DNA from: CAIKMD01 sp963702925
GTDB lineage: Bacteria > Pseudomonadota > Alphaproteobacteria > ATCC43930 > CGMCC-115725
Assembly: GCA_963702925.1 (NCBI GenBank)
Contig: OY969771.1
Location: forward strand, 4,030,001-4,094,000
Length of the DNA stretch: 64,000 nucleotides
Direction of reading: 5' to 3'
Shown here: in pieces, positions 17,333-28,450 of the stretch
Layout: every line of letters begins with the position of its first letter
Numbering within the stretch: position 1 is the stretch's first letter
The notes under the pieces: model-generated
Told to the model about the DNA's origin: nothing
Database searches by the model: none
The model's input: the letters and a program-made list of their open reading frames with translations, nothing else
Program-made: the position numbers and the translations under genes

Positions 17333-17839
17333 TCAATAAAAATGCACGCCGGCCATGCAGTAGAACATCGGGATCGACAGCAAGGTGTTTACCCGCGAGG
17401 TCAGGCCCGCGAGCCGCGCGGCCTTTTTCACCTCGTCGGGCGAGGCTTGCACGAGGCCGATGTTCTTTTTCTGGTTCGGCCAAATGATGAACCAGACGTT
17501 GAACCACATGATCGTGCCGAGCCACATGCCGAAGCCGATCGTGGTGTTGTGCGCGCTGCCATCGCCGATGCCGAGTTTGATGGCGGAGCCGAGATAGCCG
17601 TTCATATAGGCGAGGATGAGACCGAAAATGATCGTTCCCATTGCGCCCCAGCGGAACCAGAATAAGGCTTCCGGCAGGATGAACTTGGTCACGGCCGGAC
17701 GCAGCTCGGCCGGAATCTTCGGCACGGTCGGCGTCTGGGTGAAGTTGAAATACCAGAGATGTCCGATCCACATCACGCCGCACAAAATATGGCACCAGCG
17801 GATGAAGAACAGCCACCAGTCGAAACTGACGAGTTCCAT
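17333..17839 (-). CDS. PuuD-like urate oxidase N-terminal domain membrane protein
   Basis: The 168-residue integral membrane protein has about four hydrophobic helices and conserved His/Trp-rich segments (FFIRWCHILCGVMWIGHLWYF, here split as CGVMWIGHLWYF; FVNWFI-type NVWFIIWPNQ). This matches the membrane domain of PuuD-type cytochrome c urate hydroxylases (DUF989), but the C-terminal cytochrome c domain of full-length PuuD is absent. Conserved His residues may bind haem; a urate role is not established for such short forms. It is preceded by a 30-residue membrane peptide with an almost identical leader and is followed by its own terminator. Confidence 0.85.
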   Translation of the reverse strand: MELVSFDWWLFFIRWCHILCGVMWIGHLWYFNFTQTPTVPKIPAELRPAVTKFILPEALFWFRWGAMGTIIFGLILAYMNGYLGSAIKLGIGDGSAHNTTIGFGMWLGTIMWFNVWFIIWPNQKKNIGLVQASPDEVKKAARLAGLTSRVNTLLSIPMFYCMAGVHFY

Positions 17840-17863
17840 GGCGATATCCCCCCTTTGCTGGCG

Positions 17864-17956
17864 TTAGGCGATAGCGTGAATCAGTAGAACCACGACGATC
17901 GTCAGCACGACGCCGAGCGTGATGGTCGGTCCCAAAGAATTGAGCGGATTTTTCAT
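17864..17956 (-). CDS. 30-residue single-helix membrane peptide upstream of the PuuD-like gene
   Basis: Between 17956 and 17864 the minus strand encodes 30 residues: a short polar start (MKNPLNSLGPTI) followed by an uninterrupted hydrophobic helix (TLGVVLTIVVVLLIHAIA). A GGGGA ribosome site stands about 8 bases before the ATG. The leader AAAGGGG...ATCGCC...ATG is nearly repeated before the PuuD-like gene, 24 bases downstream. Small single-helix subunits accompany many haem-containing membrane complexes; a structural partner role is inferred. No named family was recognised. Confidence 0.7.
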   Translation of the reverse strand: MKNPLNSLGPTITLGVVLTIVVVLLIHAIA

Positions 17957-18102
17957 TGGCGATGTCCCCTTTATTGGCTTTTGTTGCTCCAGATGGTCTT
18001 AAGCCATTCGTATTCATCATAGCCGCCACGGCCGGCGACCACAATTAGACCTTGTAGACTCGGGCGTCTGACGAACCTCGTTTTCCATGCCATAATGACG
18101 CT

Positions 18103-18288
18103 ATGGAATCGCGCTGTTCCCGCTGCGCTACAACCTTCGACTGCAATGCCGAGGGCGATTGCTGGTGCATGACGCCGCCCTATATCCCTGTGCCGAGTAG
18201 GGATGAGTTGTGCTTGTGCCCCGCTTGCCTTGAACGCGCGCGCAAAGCGGCAGCCGAAGCGGGGCTTCTCGCGAAGCCGGAGCCGTAG
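18103..18288 (+). CDS. Cys-rich CWC-family small protein
   Basis: The 61-residue protein contains eight Cys (positions 5, 8, 14, 20, 22, 37, 39, 42), including the CWC triplet at 20-22 and a CLCPAC cluster at 37-42. This matches the cysteine-rich CWC family of unknown function, probably a zinc or iron-sulfur binding module. It ends 8 bases before the NDUFAF6-like gene, suggesting co-transcription. No clear ribosome site is seen, but Cys spacing supports the reading frame. Confidence 0.75.
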   Translation: MESRCSRCATTFDCNAEGDCWCMTPPYIPVPSRDELCLCPACLERARKAAAEAGLLAKPEP

Positions 18289-18296
18289 GATCCGGG

Positions 18297-19148
18297 ATGG
18301 CTGGTTCGGCCCTATCGCCGCTCGCCGCCGATCTGCGCCGTCACGATCGGGACCGTTTCCAGACCGCGCTGTTCGCGCCGTCGCCGCGGCGCGAGGCGCT
18401 GTTCGCGCTCTACGCCTTCAACTTCGAGGTCGCGCGGATTCGCGAGGTCACGCACGAGCCGATGCTGGGCCGCATCCGTTTGCAATGGTGGCGCGACGCG
18501 ATCGCGGAAATCTATGCCGGCGCCACGCCACGCCGCCACGACGTCGCCGAAGCGCTTGCCGGCGCGATCCGTGCGCATGGCCTGTCGCGCGGCTATTTCG
18601 AGACGCTGCTCGACGCGCGCGTGCAGGATCTTGCCGATGGTCCTTTGCCGAGCCTCGCCGCCCTTGAAGCCTATGCCGCGGGCTCGTCGGCGAGCCTCGT
18701 CCTGCTGGCGCTGGAAACGCTGGGCGTGCGCGACGAGCCGGCGCAATCCGCGGGCCGCGCGGCGGGGACGGCCTATGCGTTGGCAGGCCTGCTCGCGGCC
18801 GCGCCATTTCATGCGCGGATGAAGCGCGTCTATTTGCCGGAAGATCTGATCGTATTGCATGGAGTTGATCTCGGGCGCGGTTTCTTGGAGTTGAAACCGT
18901 CGTCGGCGCTTGCCAAGACGGCGCAAGACCTTGCCGCCCAGGCGCGCCGGTATCTCGATGAAGCGCGCCGCCATCGTCGTGCCGTGCCGCGCGAGGCGCT
19001 GCCGGCCTTGCTGCCGGCGCTGCTGGCCGAGCGGCGCTTGCAGCGTCTCGCGCGGCTGGATCACAATCTTTTCGATCCGCGTTGGCTGCTTCCCGATCCG
19101 ACGCAAAGCTGGCGCCTCGCCTGGGCGGCGCTGCGGCGGCGCTATTAG
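18297..19148 (+). CDS. squalene/phytoene synthase family protein, NDUFAF6-like
   Basis: The 283-residue protein has the all-helical squalene/phytoene synthase fold, recognisable in ALFALYAFNFEVARIREV, RLQWWRDAI and the VYLPEDLI segment. The two Asp-rich catalytic motifs are not intact: the DxxxD after YAF reads NFEVA, and the second motif before YLP reads HARMKR. This points away from prenyl condensation and towards the NDUFAF6 branch, mitochondrial complex I assembly factors of the same fold. The Mth938/NDUFAF3-like gene lies 2 kb upstream, which fits. Function in this organism is inferred. Confidence 0.82.
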   Translation: MAGSALSPLAADLRRHDRDRFQTALFAPSPRREALFALYAFNFEVARIREVTHEPMLGRIRLQWWRDAIAEIYAGATPRRHDVAEALAGAIRAHGLSRGYFETLLDARVQDLADGPLPSLAALEAYAAGSSASLVLLALETLGVRDEPAQSAGRAAGTAYALAGLLAAAPFHARMKRVYLPEDLIVLHGVDLGRGFLELKPSSALAKTAQDLAAQARRYLDEARRHRRAVPREALPALLPALLAERRLQRLARLDHNLFDPRWLLPDPTQSWRLAWAALRRRY

Positions 19149-19232
19149 TCTTTAGGCTCTCCTCGCGTTGGAACGATATGTCGGGCGCAGCGCATCTGCT
19201 AAAATGGGTAAAGCAAACTAGGCTGAGTCACG

Positions 19233-20018
19233 ATGAAGCGGCTTACTATCGTTGTTCCTTACCGCGACCGCGCGTTGCATCTCGATACTTTCATCCAACA
19301 TATGAGGGTATACTTCGCCCGTGACGTTCTGAGCCGAACGATTCCTTACCGCGTGCTAATCGTTGAACAAGAGGCAGGAATGCCTTTCAATCGCGGGGCT
19401 ATCAAGAACGTTGGCTTTGAGTTAGGCCAAAAATATGGGGACTATACCTGCTTCAATGACGTGGATTATCTGCCGATTTGGGCCGACTACTCATGGTCCG
19501 ATCTGCCTTCGGCCATTGTGTGGTATGGTGCGGAGACAAGACCGATCGCTCCTGGCCGATCAGGCTCAGTAGTGAATCACGATCTCGATAGGTTTTTTGG
19601 CGCAGCGGTCTTAGTGCCCAATGATCTATTCCAGCAGGTCGACGGATATTCTAACGAATTCTGGGGATGGGGCTATGAGGATGAAGATCTCAAAAGGCGC
19701 TTCCAGGCTGCCTCGATCCGCACCGAGAGGCGCAGGGGGACTTTTGTTGCGCTGGATCATGACAACGAAGGTTACCTAGTGGACGCAAGCCCGTCGCCCA
19801 TCAACCATGTGAATTCTCGCATTCTAGAAAAACGATGGGGTACCGGCGGGCACCGACCGGCCGATGGGTTATCCACACTTAGGTTTGCTATCGTTCAGCG
19901 TCGCGAGATACCTGATGCTGAACGCGGTGCCCCTTGGGAAATCGTCAAAGTCCGCCTCGATATGAAACCGTCCGCCGAGCACGCAGGTGTTTGCGGCATG
20001 AAACAAGTCGACAGATGA
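19233..20018 (+). CDS. GT7 family beta-1,4-galactosyltransferase-like protein
   Basis: This 261-residue protein carries the GT7 hallmarks: VPYRDR at the N-terminus, FNRGAIKNVGF, the metal-binding DVD in FNDVDYLP, and GYSNEFWGWGYEDEDLKRR, equivalent to the acceptor-side WGWGxED motif of animal beta-4-galactosyltransferases. No signal peptide or membrane anchor is seen, so it would act in the cytoplasm on a surface-glycan precursor or protein. Its base composition is visibly more AT-rich than its neighbours, suggesting acquisition by transfer. It converges on a GT41 gene; a joint glycosylation role is speculative. Confidence 0.85.
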   Translation: MKRLTIVVPYRDRALHLDTFIQHMRVYFARDVLSRTIPYRVLIVEQEAGMPFNRGAIKNVGFELGQKYGDYTCFNDVDYLPIWADYSWSDLPSAIVWYGAETRPIAPGRSGSVVNHDLDRFFGAAVLVPNDLFQQVDGYSNEFWGWGYEDEDLKRRFQAASIRTERRRGTFVALDHDNEGYLVDASPSPINHVNSRILEKRWGTGGHRPADGLSTLRFAIVQRREIPDAERGAPWEIVKVRLDMKPSAEHAGVCGMKQVDR

Positions 20019-20084
20019 GCGGCGTGTGACGGCCGCAATCCACTTGGGCGATCGTGCAGTGTATTATCCGGCAACTTTCCTACT

Positions 20085-22268
20085 CTAAACCGCGAAGCTT
20101 TGCGGCGCTTGGCCGCTGCGATGGCGCTCCCACATAGCGTGATAGGAGGTCTCGATCTGGCGGCACAAATGCGCCGTATCGAAGAGCGGATAGGATTTGC
20201 GGTTATCGGCGAGCCGCGCCCGGATTGCCGCGAGCCGCTCCGGATCCCGGGCGAGGGACAGCGCGAGCCGCTCGTAATCGGCAAGCGAATCAGTGGCGAG
20301 CTCGGGTAGCCCGATCGCCGCAAGTGCGCTTGCAGCGACCCGCGCCGAAAACGATCGGCCTGCACAGGTGATGACCGGCAACCCGGCCCAAAGCGCGTCG
20401 CTTGCCGTGCTGTGCGCATTATAAGGCAGGGTATCGAGAAACAGATCGCCGGCCGCCATGCGGGATACATGGCTTTCGTAATCGACGGGAGGCGCGAAGA
20501 CAAGGCGCTTGGACGCGATGCCGCGGCTGGCCGCTTCACGGCGCAAATTGGCCTGCGCGATATCATTGTCGGCGTAAAGCCATAAGACGCTGCTCTCTAC
20601 CGTGCGCAACAGCTTCATCCACAGATCGAACATGTCGGGTGCGATCTTGTTCGGAGCATTCAGGCAACAGAACACGAAGCCGATCGCGGGCAAACCGAGC
20701 CTGGCGCGCGCGGGCGGCGGCGCAGTCGATGCGCGAGCGGAATCGGTCGGCAAGTAGCTGTCCGGCAGATAGATGATCCGTTCGGCGAAATGCGCTTTCG
20801 CGGCTTCGGGGATGACGATGCGGTCGGCGAACGCATAATCGATGAAATCGGCGCCTAAGCTTCCAGGATAGCCAAAATAACCGACTTGCAACGGTGCTGC
20901 GCGATGGATGAAAATCCGGGTGCGGCTGCCGCGCGTATAACCCATCAAATCGACCGCAATGTCGATCTCGCGCTCGCGCAGCAGCGCAGCGATTGCTTTG
21001 TCCGTCAGGCCGCTCGCGTCGATCACATGATCGAAGGCGGCAGCGATCCGGCGCCCCAGCGGGTTCTCGGACGGTGGCGAGAGAAAAACGCCCGAAAGCT
21101 CGAAGCACCTGCGATCTGCTTGCTCGAACAAGCCGACCATGGCGCGCCCGACCGCGTGTTCGTGAAAATCCGCCGAGACATAGGCAACACGCAGCCGCGG
21201 ATGGTTGGCGCGGTGCCCGAAAGGAAGAAGACGCGGGAGATCGTGGCGATAAGCTTCCGCGGCATTAGCGGAAGCCTTGGCGTGAAGTTCCGGTTCGTCG
21301 CAAGCGCCGAGCAGAATGAACGGCGCGACAAGCAGGCCGGTGCGAACCCGCTCGACGAGGTCACGCGTGCGCTCTCCCCGGTCGCGCCAATCGCAGAGCC
21401 GCGCTGCCATGTCGAAGGCATGGCTCGCGGCTTGCGCGTGATCGGGCTTCAGGGCGACGGCCCGGTCAAAGCTTGCCAGTGCCTCGCCGGGGCGTTTCAT
21501 GTCGGCAAGCAACAAGCCGCGATTGTAGAAGGATTCCGCAAGGCCTGGCTGCAACACGACCGCTTGATCATAGCTCGCCAGCGCATCCTCGCGCCGGCCG
21601 AGACGTTGCAGTGCGATGCCACGATTATTGTGGGCCTCGGCGTAATCGGGCTTGAGCACGATCGCCCGGTCGTAGGCTGCGAGCGCTGCTTCGAGACGAT
21701 TCGATTCGCGCAGCGCATTGCCACAATTGTTGTGGGTGACCGCGAAACCGGGCTCATGTTGGATCGCTTCGTTGTAACGCGAAACCGCTTCGTCGAAACG
21801 GCCGAGATCGAAGAGGAGATTGCCCTGGTTGAAAAGTGCAGGGCCCGGTTCGCTCATCACGCTGGCGGCTTTGCCGAAGCTCTCGATTGCTTCTTCTCTT
21901 CTCTCGAGGGTGATCAACGCGAGCCCGCGGTTGAACATCGCTTCGGCGTCATCGGGCTTCAGCGCGAGCGCGCGGTCGTAAGCCGCGAGCGCTTCGTCTG
22001 GACGCCCAAGGCCCGCGAAGGCGCGGCCGCTTGCGGAATACCCTGCGGCGAGGGTGGGGTTGATCGCGAGGGCGCGGGCTGCGAAGCGCTCGGCTGCGGC
22101 GAAATGCTCGCGCTCCAGCGCCAGTACGGCCAGGGCGTGAAGCGCACCGAGGTGGCGCGGATCGGAAGCGAGAATGTCGCGGCAAAGCCGCTCCGCGCTG
22201 CTAGGATCGCCGCGACCATGCGCGCTCAACGCCGCGATGAACCAGGTTTCGAGGCGATCCTCGGCCAT
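20085..22268 (-). CDS. TPR protein with GT41 (SPINDLY/OGT-like) glycosyltransferase domain
   Basis: The 727-residue protein has about nine TPR repeats (roughly 5-300) followed by the GT41 catalytic region (about 350-715). Key blocks are RVAYVSADFHEHAVG (probable catalytic His), VDLMGYTRGSR, the nucleotide-sugar site FCCLNAPNKIAP with its conserved Lys, and LDTLPYNAHSTASDALWAGLP. Eukaryotic homologues add O-GlcNAc or O-fucose to proteins; bacterial ones glycosylate adhesins or flagellins. The sugar and target here are unknown. It starts 9 bases after trmFO and probably shares its transcript. Confidence 0.92.
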   Translation of the reverse strand: MAEDRLETWFIAALSAHGRGDPSSAERLCRDILASDPRHLGALHALAVLALEREHFAAAERFAARALAINPTLAAGYSASGRAFAGLGRPDEALAAYDRALALKPDDAEAMFNRGLALITLERREEAIESFGKAASVMSEPGPALFNQGNLLFDLGRFDEAVSRYNEAIQHEPGFAVTHNNCGNALRESNRLEAALAAYDRAIVLKPDYAEAHNNRGIALQRLGRREDALASYDQAVVLQPGLAESFYNRGLLLADMKRPGEALASFDRAVALKPDHAQAASHAFDMAARLCDWRDRGERTRDLVERVRTGLLVAPFILLGACDEPELHAKASANAAEAYRHDLPRLLPFGHRANHPRLRVAYVSADFHEHAVGRAMVGLFEQADRRCFELSGVFLSPPSENPLGRRIAAAFDHVIDASGLTDKAIAALLREREIDIAVDLMGYTRGSRTRIFIHRAAPLQVGYFGYPGSLGADFIDYAFADRIVIPEAAKAHFAERIIYLPDSYLPTDSARASTAPPPARARLGLPAIGFVFCCLNAPNKIAPDMFDLWMKLLRTVESSVLWLYADNDIAQANLRREAASRGIASKRLVFAPPVDYESHVSRMAAGDLFLDTLPYNAHSTASDALWAGLPVITCAGRSFSARVAASALAAIGLPELATDSLADYERLALSLARDPERLAAIRARLADNRKSYPLFDTAHLCRQIETSYHAMWERHRSGQAPQSFAV

Positions 22269-22277
22269 CGCGCTGTC

Positions 22278-23630
22278 CTATTCGGCGGCGGCGCGGTCGG
22301 GCCCGAGCCACGATGCGAGATCGGCAAGCGCGCGGCGGGAAATGAGCGGCTTTTTCTCGCCGCGATTGGCACGGGTGAGCGTGCCGTCCGGCAGCGGCGG
22401 AAAGAGTCCGAAATTCACGTTCATCGGCTGGAAGCTTTTGGCATCGCCGCCGCCCGTGATGTGGCCAAGCAAGGCGCCGAGCGCCGTCGTCGCGGGCGGT
22501 GGCGTCTGCGCTGTTCCCAGGATTTCGGCTGCAGCGAAGCGTCCGGCGAGCAAGCCGATCGCCGCGCTTTCGACATAGCCTTCGACGCCGGTGATCTGCC
22601 CGGCAAAGCGCAGTCGCGGCAGGGCTTTGAGGCGTAGGCTGCCATCGAGCAGCTTTGGGCTGTTGATGAAAGTGTTGCGGTGCAGGCCGCCAAGCCGCGC
22701 GAATTCGGCGCGCTCCAAACCGGGGATGGTGCGGAAAATCCGCACCTGATCGGCATGGCGCAGCTTGGTCTGAAAGCCGACGAGGTTGTAGAGCGTGCCG
22801 AGCGCATTGTCCTGGCGCAGCTGCACCACCGCATAAGGCCGCCTGCCGGTGGACGGATCGGTCAAGCCCACCGGCTTCATCGGCCCGAAGCGCAACGTGT
22901 CCACGCCGCGCGCCGCCATCACCTCGACCGGTAGGCAACCGTCGAAATACGGCGTGTCCTTTTCCCAATCATGGAAGGCGACCGTATCGGAAGCGAGCAG
23001 GGCCGCGACGAAATCGCGATAGGGCTCGCGCTCCAAGGCGCAGTTGAGGTAATCGGCGCCGTCGCCTTTGTCGTAACGCGATTGGCGCCAGGCTTTGGTG
23101 AGGTCGATGCTGTCGGCATGAACGATCGGCGCGATCGCATCGAAAAAGGCGAGGGACTGCTCGCCGGTGAGCGCGCTGATGGCGGCCGCAAGGTCGGGCG
23201 AGGTGAGCGGGCCGGTGGCGAGGATGACGCTGTGCCAATCCTCAGGCGGAAGCGTGGCAATCTCCTCGCGCCGGATTTCGATCAGCGAATCGGTGCCGAG
23301 CGCCGTCTCGATCTGCGCGGAAAAGTGATCACGATCGACCGCGAGCGCGCCGCCCGCCGGCAACTTCGTCGCGTCGGCGGCGCGCAGCACCAGCGACCCG
23401 CAACGGCGCATCTCCTCGTGCAGCAGGCCGACCGCGTTGTTCTCGGCATCGTCGGAACGCAAAGAGTTGGAACAGACCAGCTCGGCCAAGCCCGCGGTCT
23501 GATGCGCCTCGGTGCCGCGCACCGGCCGCATTTCGTGCAGCACGACCGGAATACCGGCGCGCGCGACCTGCCAGGCCGCTTCGCTGCCGGCCAGGCCGCC
23601 GCCGATGACGTGGACGGGATTTTGCGGCAT
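22278..23630 (-). CDS. trmFO: folate-dependent tRNA (uracil-54-C5)-methyltransferase TrmFO
   Basis: TrmFO uses methylenetetrahydrofolate and FADH2 to make 5-methyluridine at position 54 of tRNA. The 450-residue product starts MPQNPVHVIGGGLAGSEAAW with the FAD-binding GGGLAGSE motif, and includes the family blocks CSNSLRSD, CLPVEVMAARG, GLHRNTF and QITGVEGYVES. The same frame is open upstream into the radical SAM gene, producing an apparent 1038-residue fusion. The ATG at 23630 is preferred because the restored radical SAM frame stops exactly there (TGATG overlap) and because it places the FAD motif at the N-terminus, as in homologues. Confidence 0.94.
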   Translation of the reverse strand: MPQNPVHVIGGGLAGSEAAWQVARAGIPVVLHEMRPVRGTEAHQTAGLAELVCSNSLRSDDAENNAVGLLHEEMRRCGSLVLRAADATKLPAGGALAVDRDHFSAQIETALGTDSLIEIRREEIATLPPEDWHSVILATGPLTSPDLAAAISALTGEQSLAFFDAIAPIVHADSIDLTKAWRQSRYDKGDGADYLNCALEREPYRDFVAALLASDTVAFHDWEKDTPYFDGCLPVEVMAARGVDTLRFGPMKPVGLTDPSTGRRPYAVVQLRQDNALGTLYNLVGFQTKLRHADQVRIFRTIPGLERAEFARLGGLHRNTFINSPKLLDGSLRLKALPRLRFAGQITGVEGYVESAAIGLLAGRFAAAEILGTAQTPPPATTALGALLGHITGGGDAKSFQPMNVNFGLFPPLPDGTLTRANRGEKKPLISRRALADLASWLGPDRAAAE

Positions 23631-25394
23631 CACGCGTTGACGCGGCTGCGCGCTTTCTCTTCGCGCCGCGCTTTGTGGACCGCGGCCTTGGCGGCGTCGT
23701 TGACGGTGAACATTTTGAGAAGTCTCGAGCTCGTCGGCGATCACCGGGGTCAACGCCTCGTCCATATAGTCGCGCGCATGCGGGTCGCGTTTGATCTGCT
23801 TGCGCACTTTGGTCATCTGCCAGATCAGCCGGCCCATGCGCCAATGCTTGGCGATGATTTCGGCCGCATAGCGCCGATAGAAGGCGAGCACGCTTTCGCG
23901 CGGCAGGGTCGGACGCCGGTCGCGGCGGTATTTGCGCCGGAAATAGCCGCCTTCGAGCGGGTGGATCTTCTCGATCGTGATGCAGCCATAGAACCACAAT
24001 AGCAGGAACAAGGTCTTGCCGGCGCTGATCCCGGTCGCCGCGGCGCGGCGCATCACTGTCGCCATATGCTCGGGCGAATAGAAGGTTTCCCAAGCCAGGC
24101 GATAAGCGCGCGCCCATTCCTCGGGCGACATCTTGGCGTGGGTGGTGGTCACATGCTCCAAATCGTATTTGTTGAGATCGGGATCAAGTGGTGCGCCCTT
24201 GAGGAAAAGATTCTTGTGGTCTTCCGAGCCGGGCAAGGGCGTAAGGCAGAAGAATTCCAGAAGGTCGATCGGCAGCTCGCGCTTGATGATCTCGATGTCG
24301 CGCACGATGCTCTCGACCGTGTCGGTCGGAAAGCCCAAGATGTAGCCGGCATAGGTGGTGACCTTGCCGCGCTTCCATTCAAGCATCATCTCGCGATATT
24401 CGGTGATCTTGTTCTGGCGCTTCTTGGCCCCGGCCAGACTGTCGGGGTTGATGCTCTCCAGCCCCAGGAACACGCGCGCCACGCCCGCACGTACTGCCTT
24501 TGAAATGAAATTCGGATTGCGGTGGCACAGCGTGTCGACCTGGATGATGAACTTGATGTCCATCCCTTCGCCTTCGCGCAAGGCGATAAGCCGGTCGAAG
24601 ATCTTTTCCCAGTCCTTGTTGCGCGCGAAATTGTCGTCGGTGATGAAGAAGCGGTTGACGCCTTGCGCGACGTTGCGGCGGATAAGCTGTTCGATGTCGT
24701 CGGCCGAGCGGTAGCGCGATTTGCGCCCTTGCACGTTGATGATGGTGCAGAAGGAGCATTGGAACGGGCAACCGCGCCCGGCATCGAAGCTCGAAATCCC
24801 GCCCGCGGTGCGCTTGACCCTGGTCGCCGGCAGCATGGGCGGCGGCACGCCTTCGAGGCCGGGCAAATCGTCCATGTAGTTGTAGAGCGGCTTCAGCGTG
24901 CCTTGCCAGGCGTCGCGCAGCACCTCTTCGAGCCGTCCTTCGGCCTCGCCGGCAAAGAGCGAGATACCGAGGCGCTGCGCCTCCGCCAGCTCGGGCTGGA
25001 TTCCCGGCAACATGGCGATCGTGCCGGAGACGTGAAAGCCGCCGATACAGACCGGCGCGCCGCGCACGCGCAGCCGCCGCGCCAAATCCATCGCATGGGG
25101 AAACTGGTTCGATTGCACGCCCACCAGCGCGACCATGCCGCCATCGGCGCGCGCGATGATCCGCGCGATGCGCTCCGGCCTTATGCGCGTGTTGGTCTCG
25201 TCATAGGCTGTGATTTCGATGGCGACATCTTCGCCCAGCACTTTGCGCTCGGCGCAATCGAGCGCCAGCCCATTGAGCACGGCGAGCGTGTTGGACGGGA
25301 TCGCCGAGCGCAGCCATTGGATGACATAGCCGTCGTCGTCGTAATGCGACGGCTTGATCAGAACCAGCAAGAATTTCTTTTGCCGCGCGGCCAT
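23630..25394 (-). CDS. B12-binding radical SAM protein with a one-base frameshift near its end
   Basis: The protein, about 587 residues if repaired, has an N-terminal cobalamin-binding-like domain (VALVGVQSNQF, VCIGGFHVSG) and a radical SAM domain whose cluster motif is CPFQCSFC, followed by FITDDNFARN and a C-terminal helical region. The reaction is unknown; related enzymes do methylations and ring rearrangements. Near 23720 the reading frame changes: the listed frame becomes a Gln/Arg-rich run joining trmFO, whereas the next frame reads LKMFTVNDAAKAAVHKARRE and stops at 23630-23632, overlapping the trmFO ATG. One extra base at ATG-distal AGAAGTC (about 23719-23722) explains this. It may be a sequencing error. 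Confidence 0.82.
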
Positions 25395-25458
25395 GCCCCG
25401 TCCCCAAGGGCACTATCGCAGAATCCAGCCGACCGGAAAAGCCGGATGAGGCCCAGCC

Positions 25459-28314
<2,856 letters not shown>

Positions 28315-28351
28315 AGCCAGACCTTAGCGCGCGCGTTGAGCGCTTGGCAAT

Positions 28352-28366
28352 GTTCCCACTCCGTTC
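28352..28366. promoter_or_regulatory. LexA (SOS) box between uvrA and ssb
   Basis: GTTC CCACTCC GTTC matches exactly the alphaproteobacterial LexA consensus GTTC-N7-GTTC, a direct repeat unlike the palindrome of gammaproteobacteria. It lies 38 bases from the uvrA start and 85 bases from the ssb start, suited to repress both divergent promoters. Confidence 0.85.
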
Positions 28367-28450
28367 TAGCATGGGGTTTCGCGCGCGGCTGCCGAGCGGC
28401 CCGTGCAACGCCACGCCTTAGACCCGAAGCCCGAGAAGGAGATCGTCCCC

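Noticed and set aside
22278..25394. A natural 1038-residue radical SAM-TrmFO fusion enzyme
   Set aside because: The junction looks non-native, and a one-base shift restores a stop codon that overlaps the trmFO start, so a frameshift explains it better.
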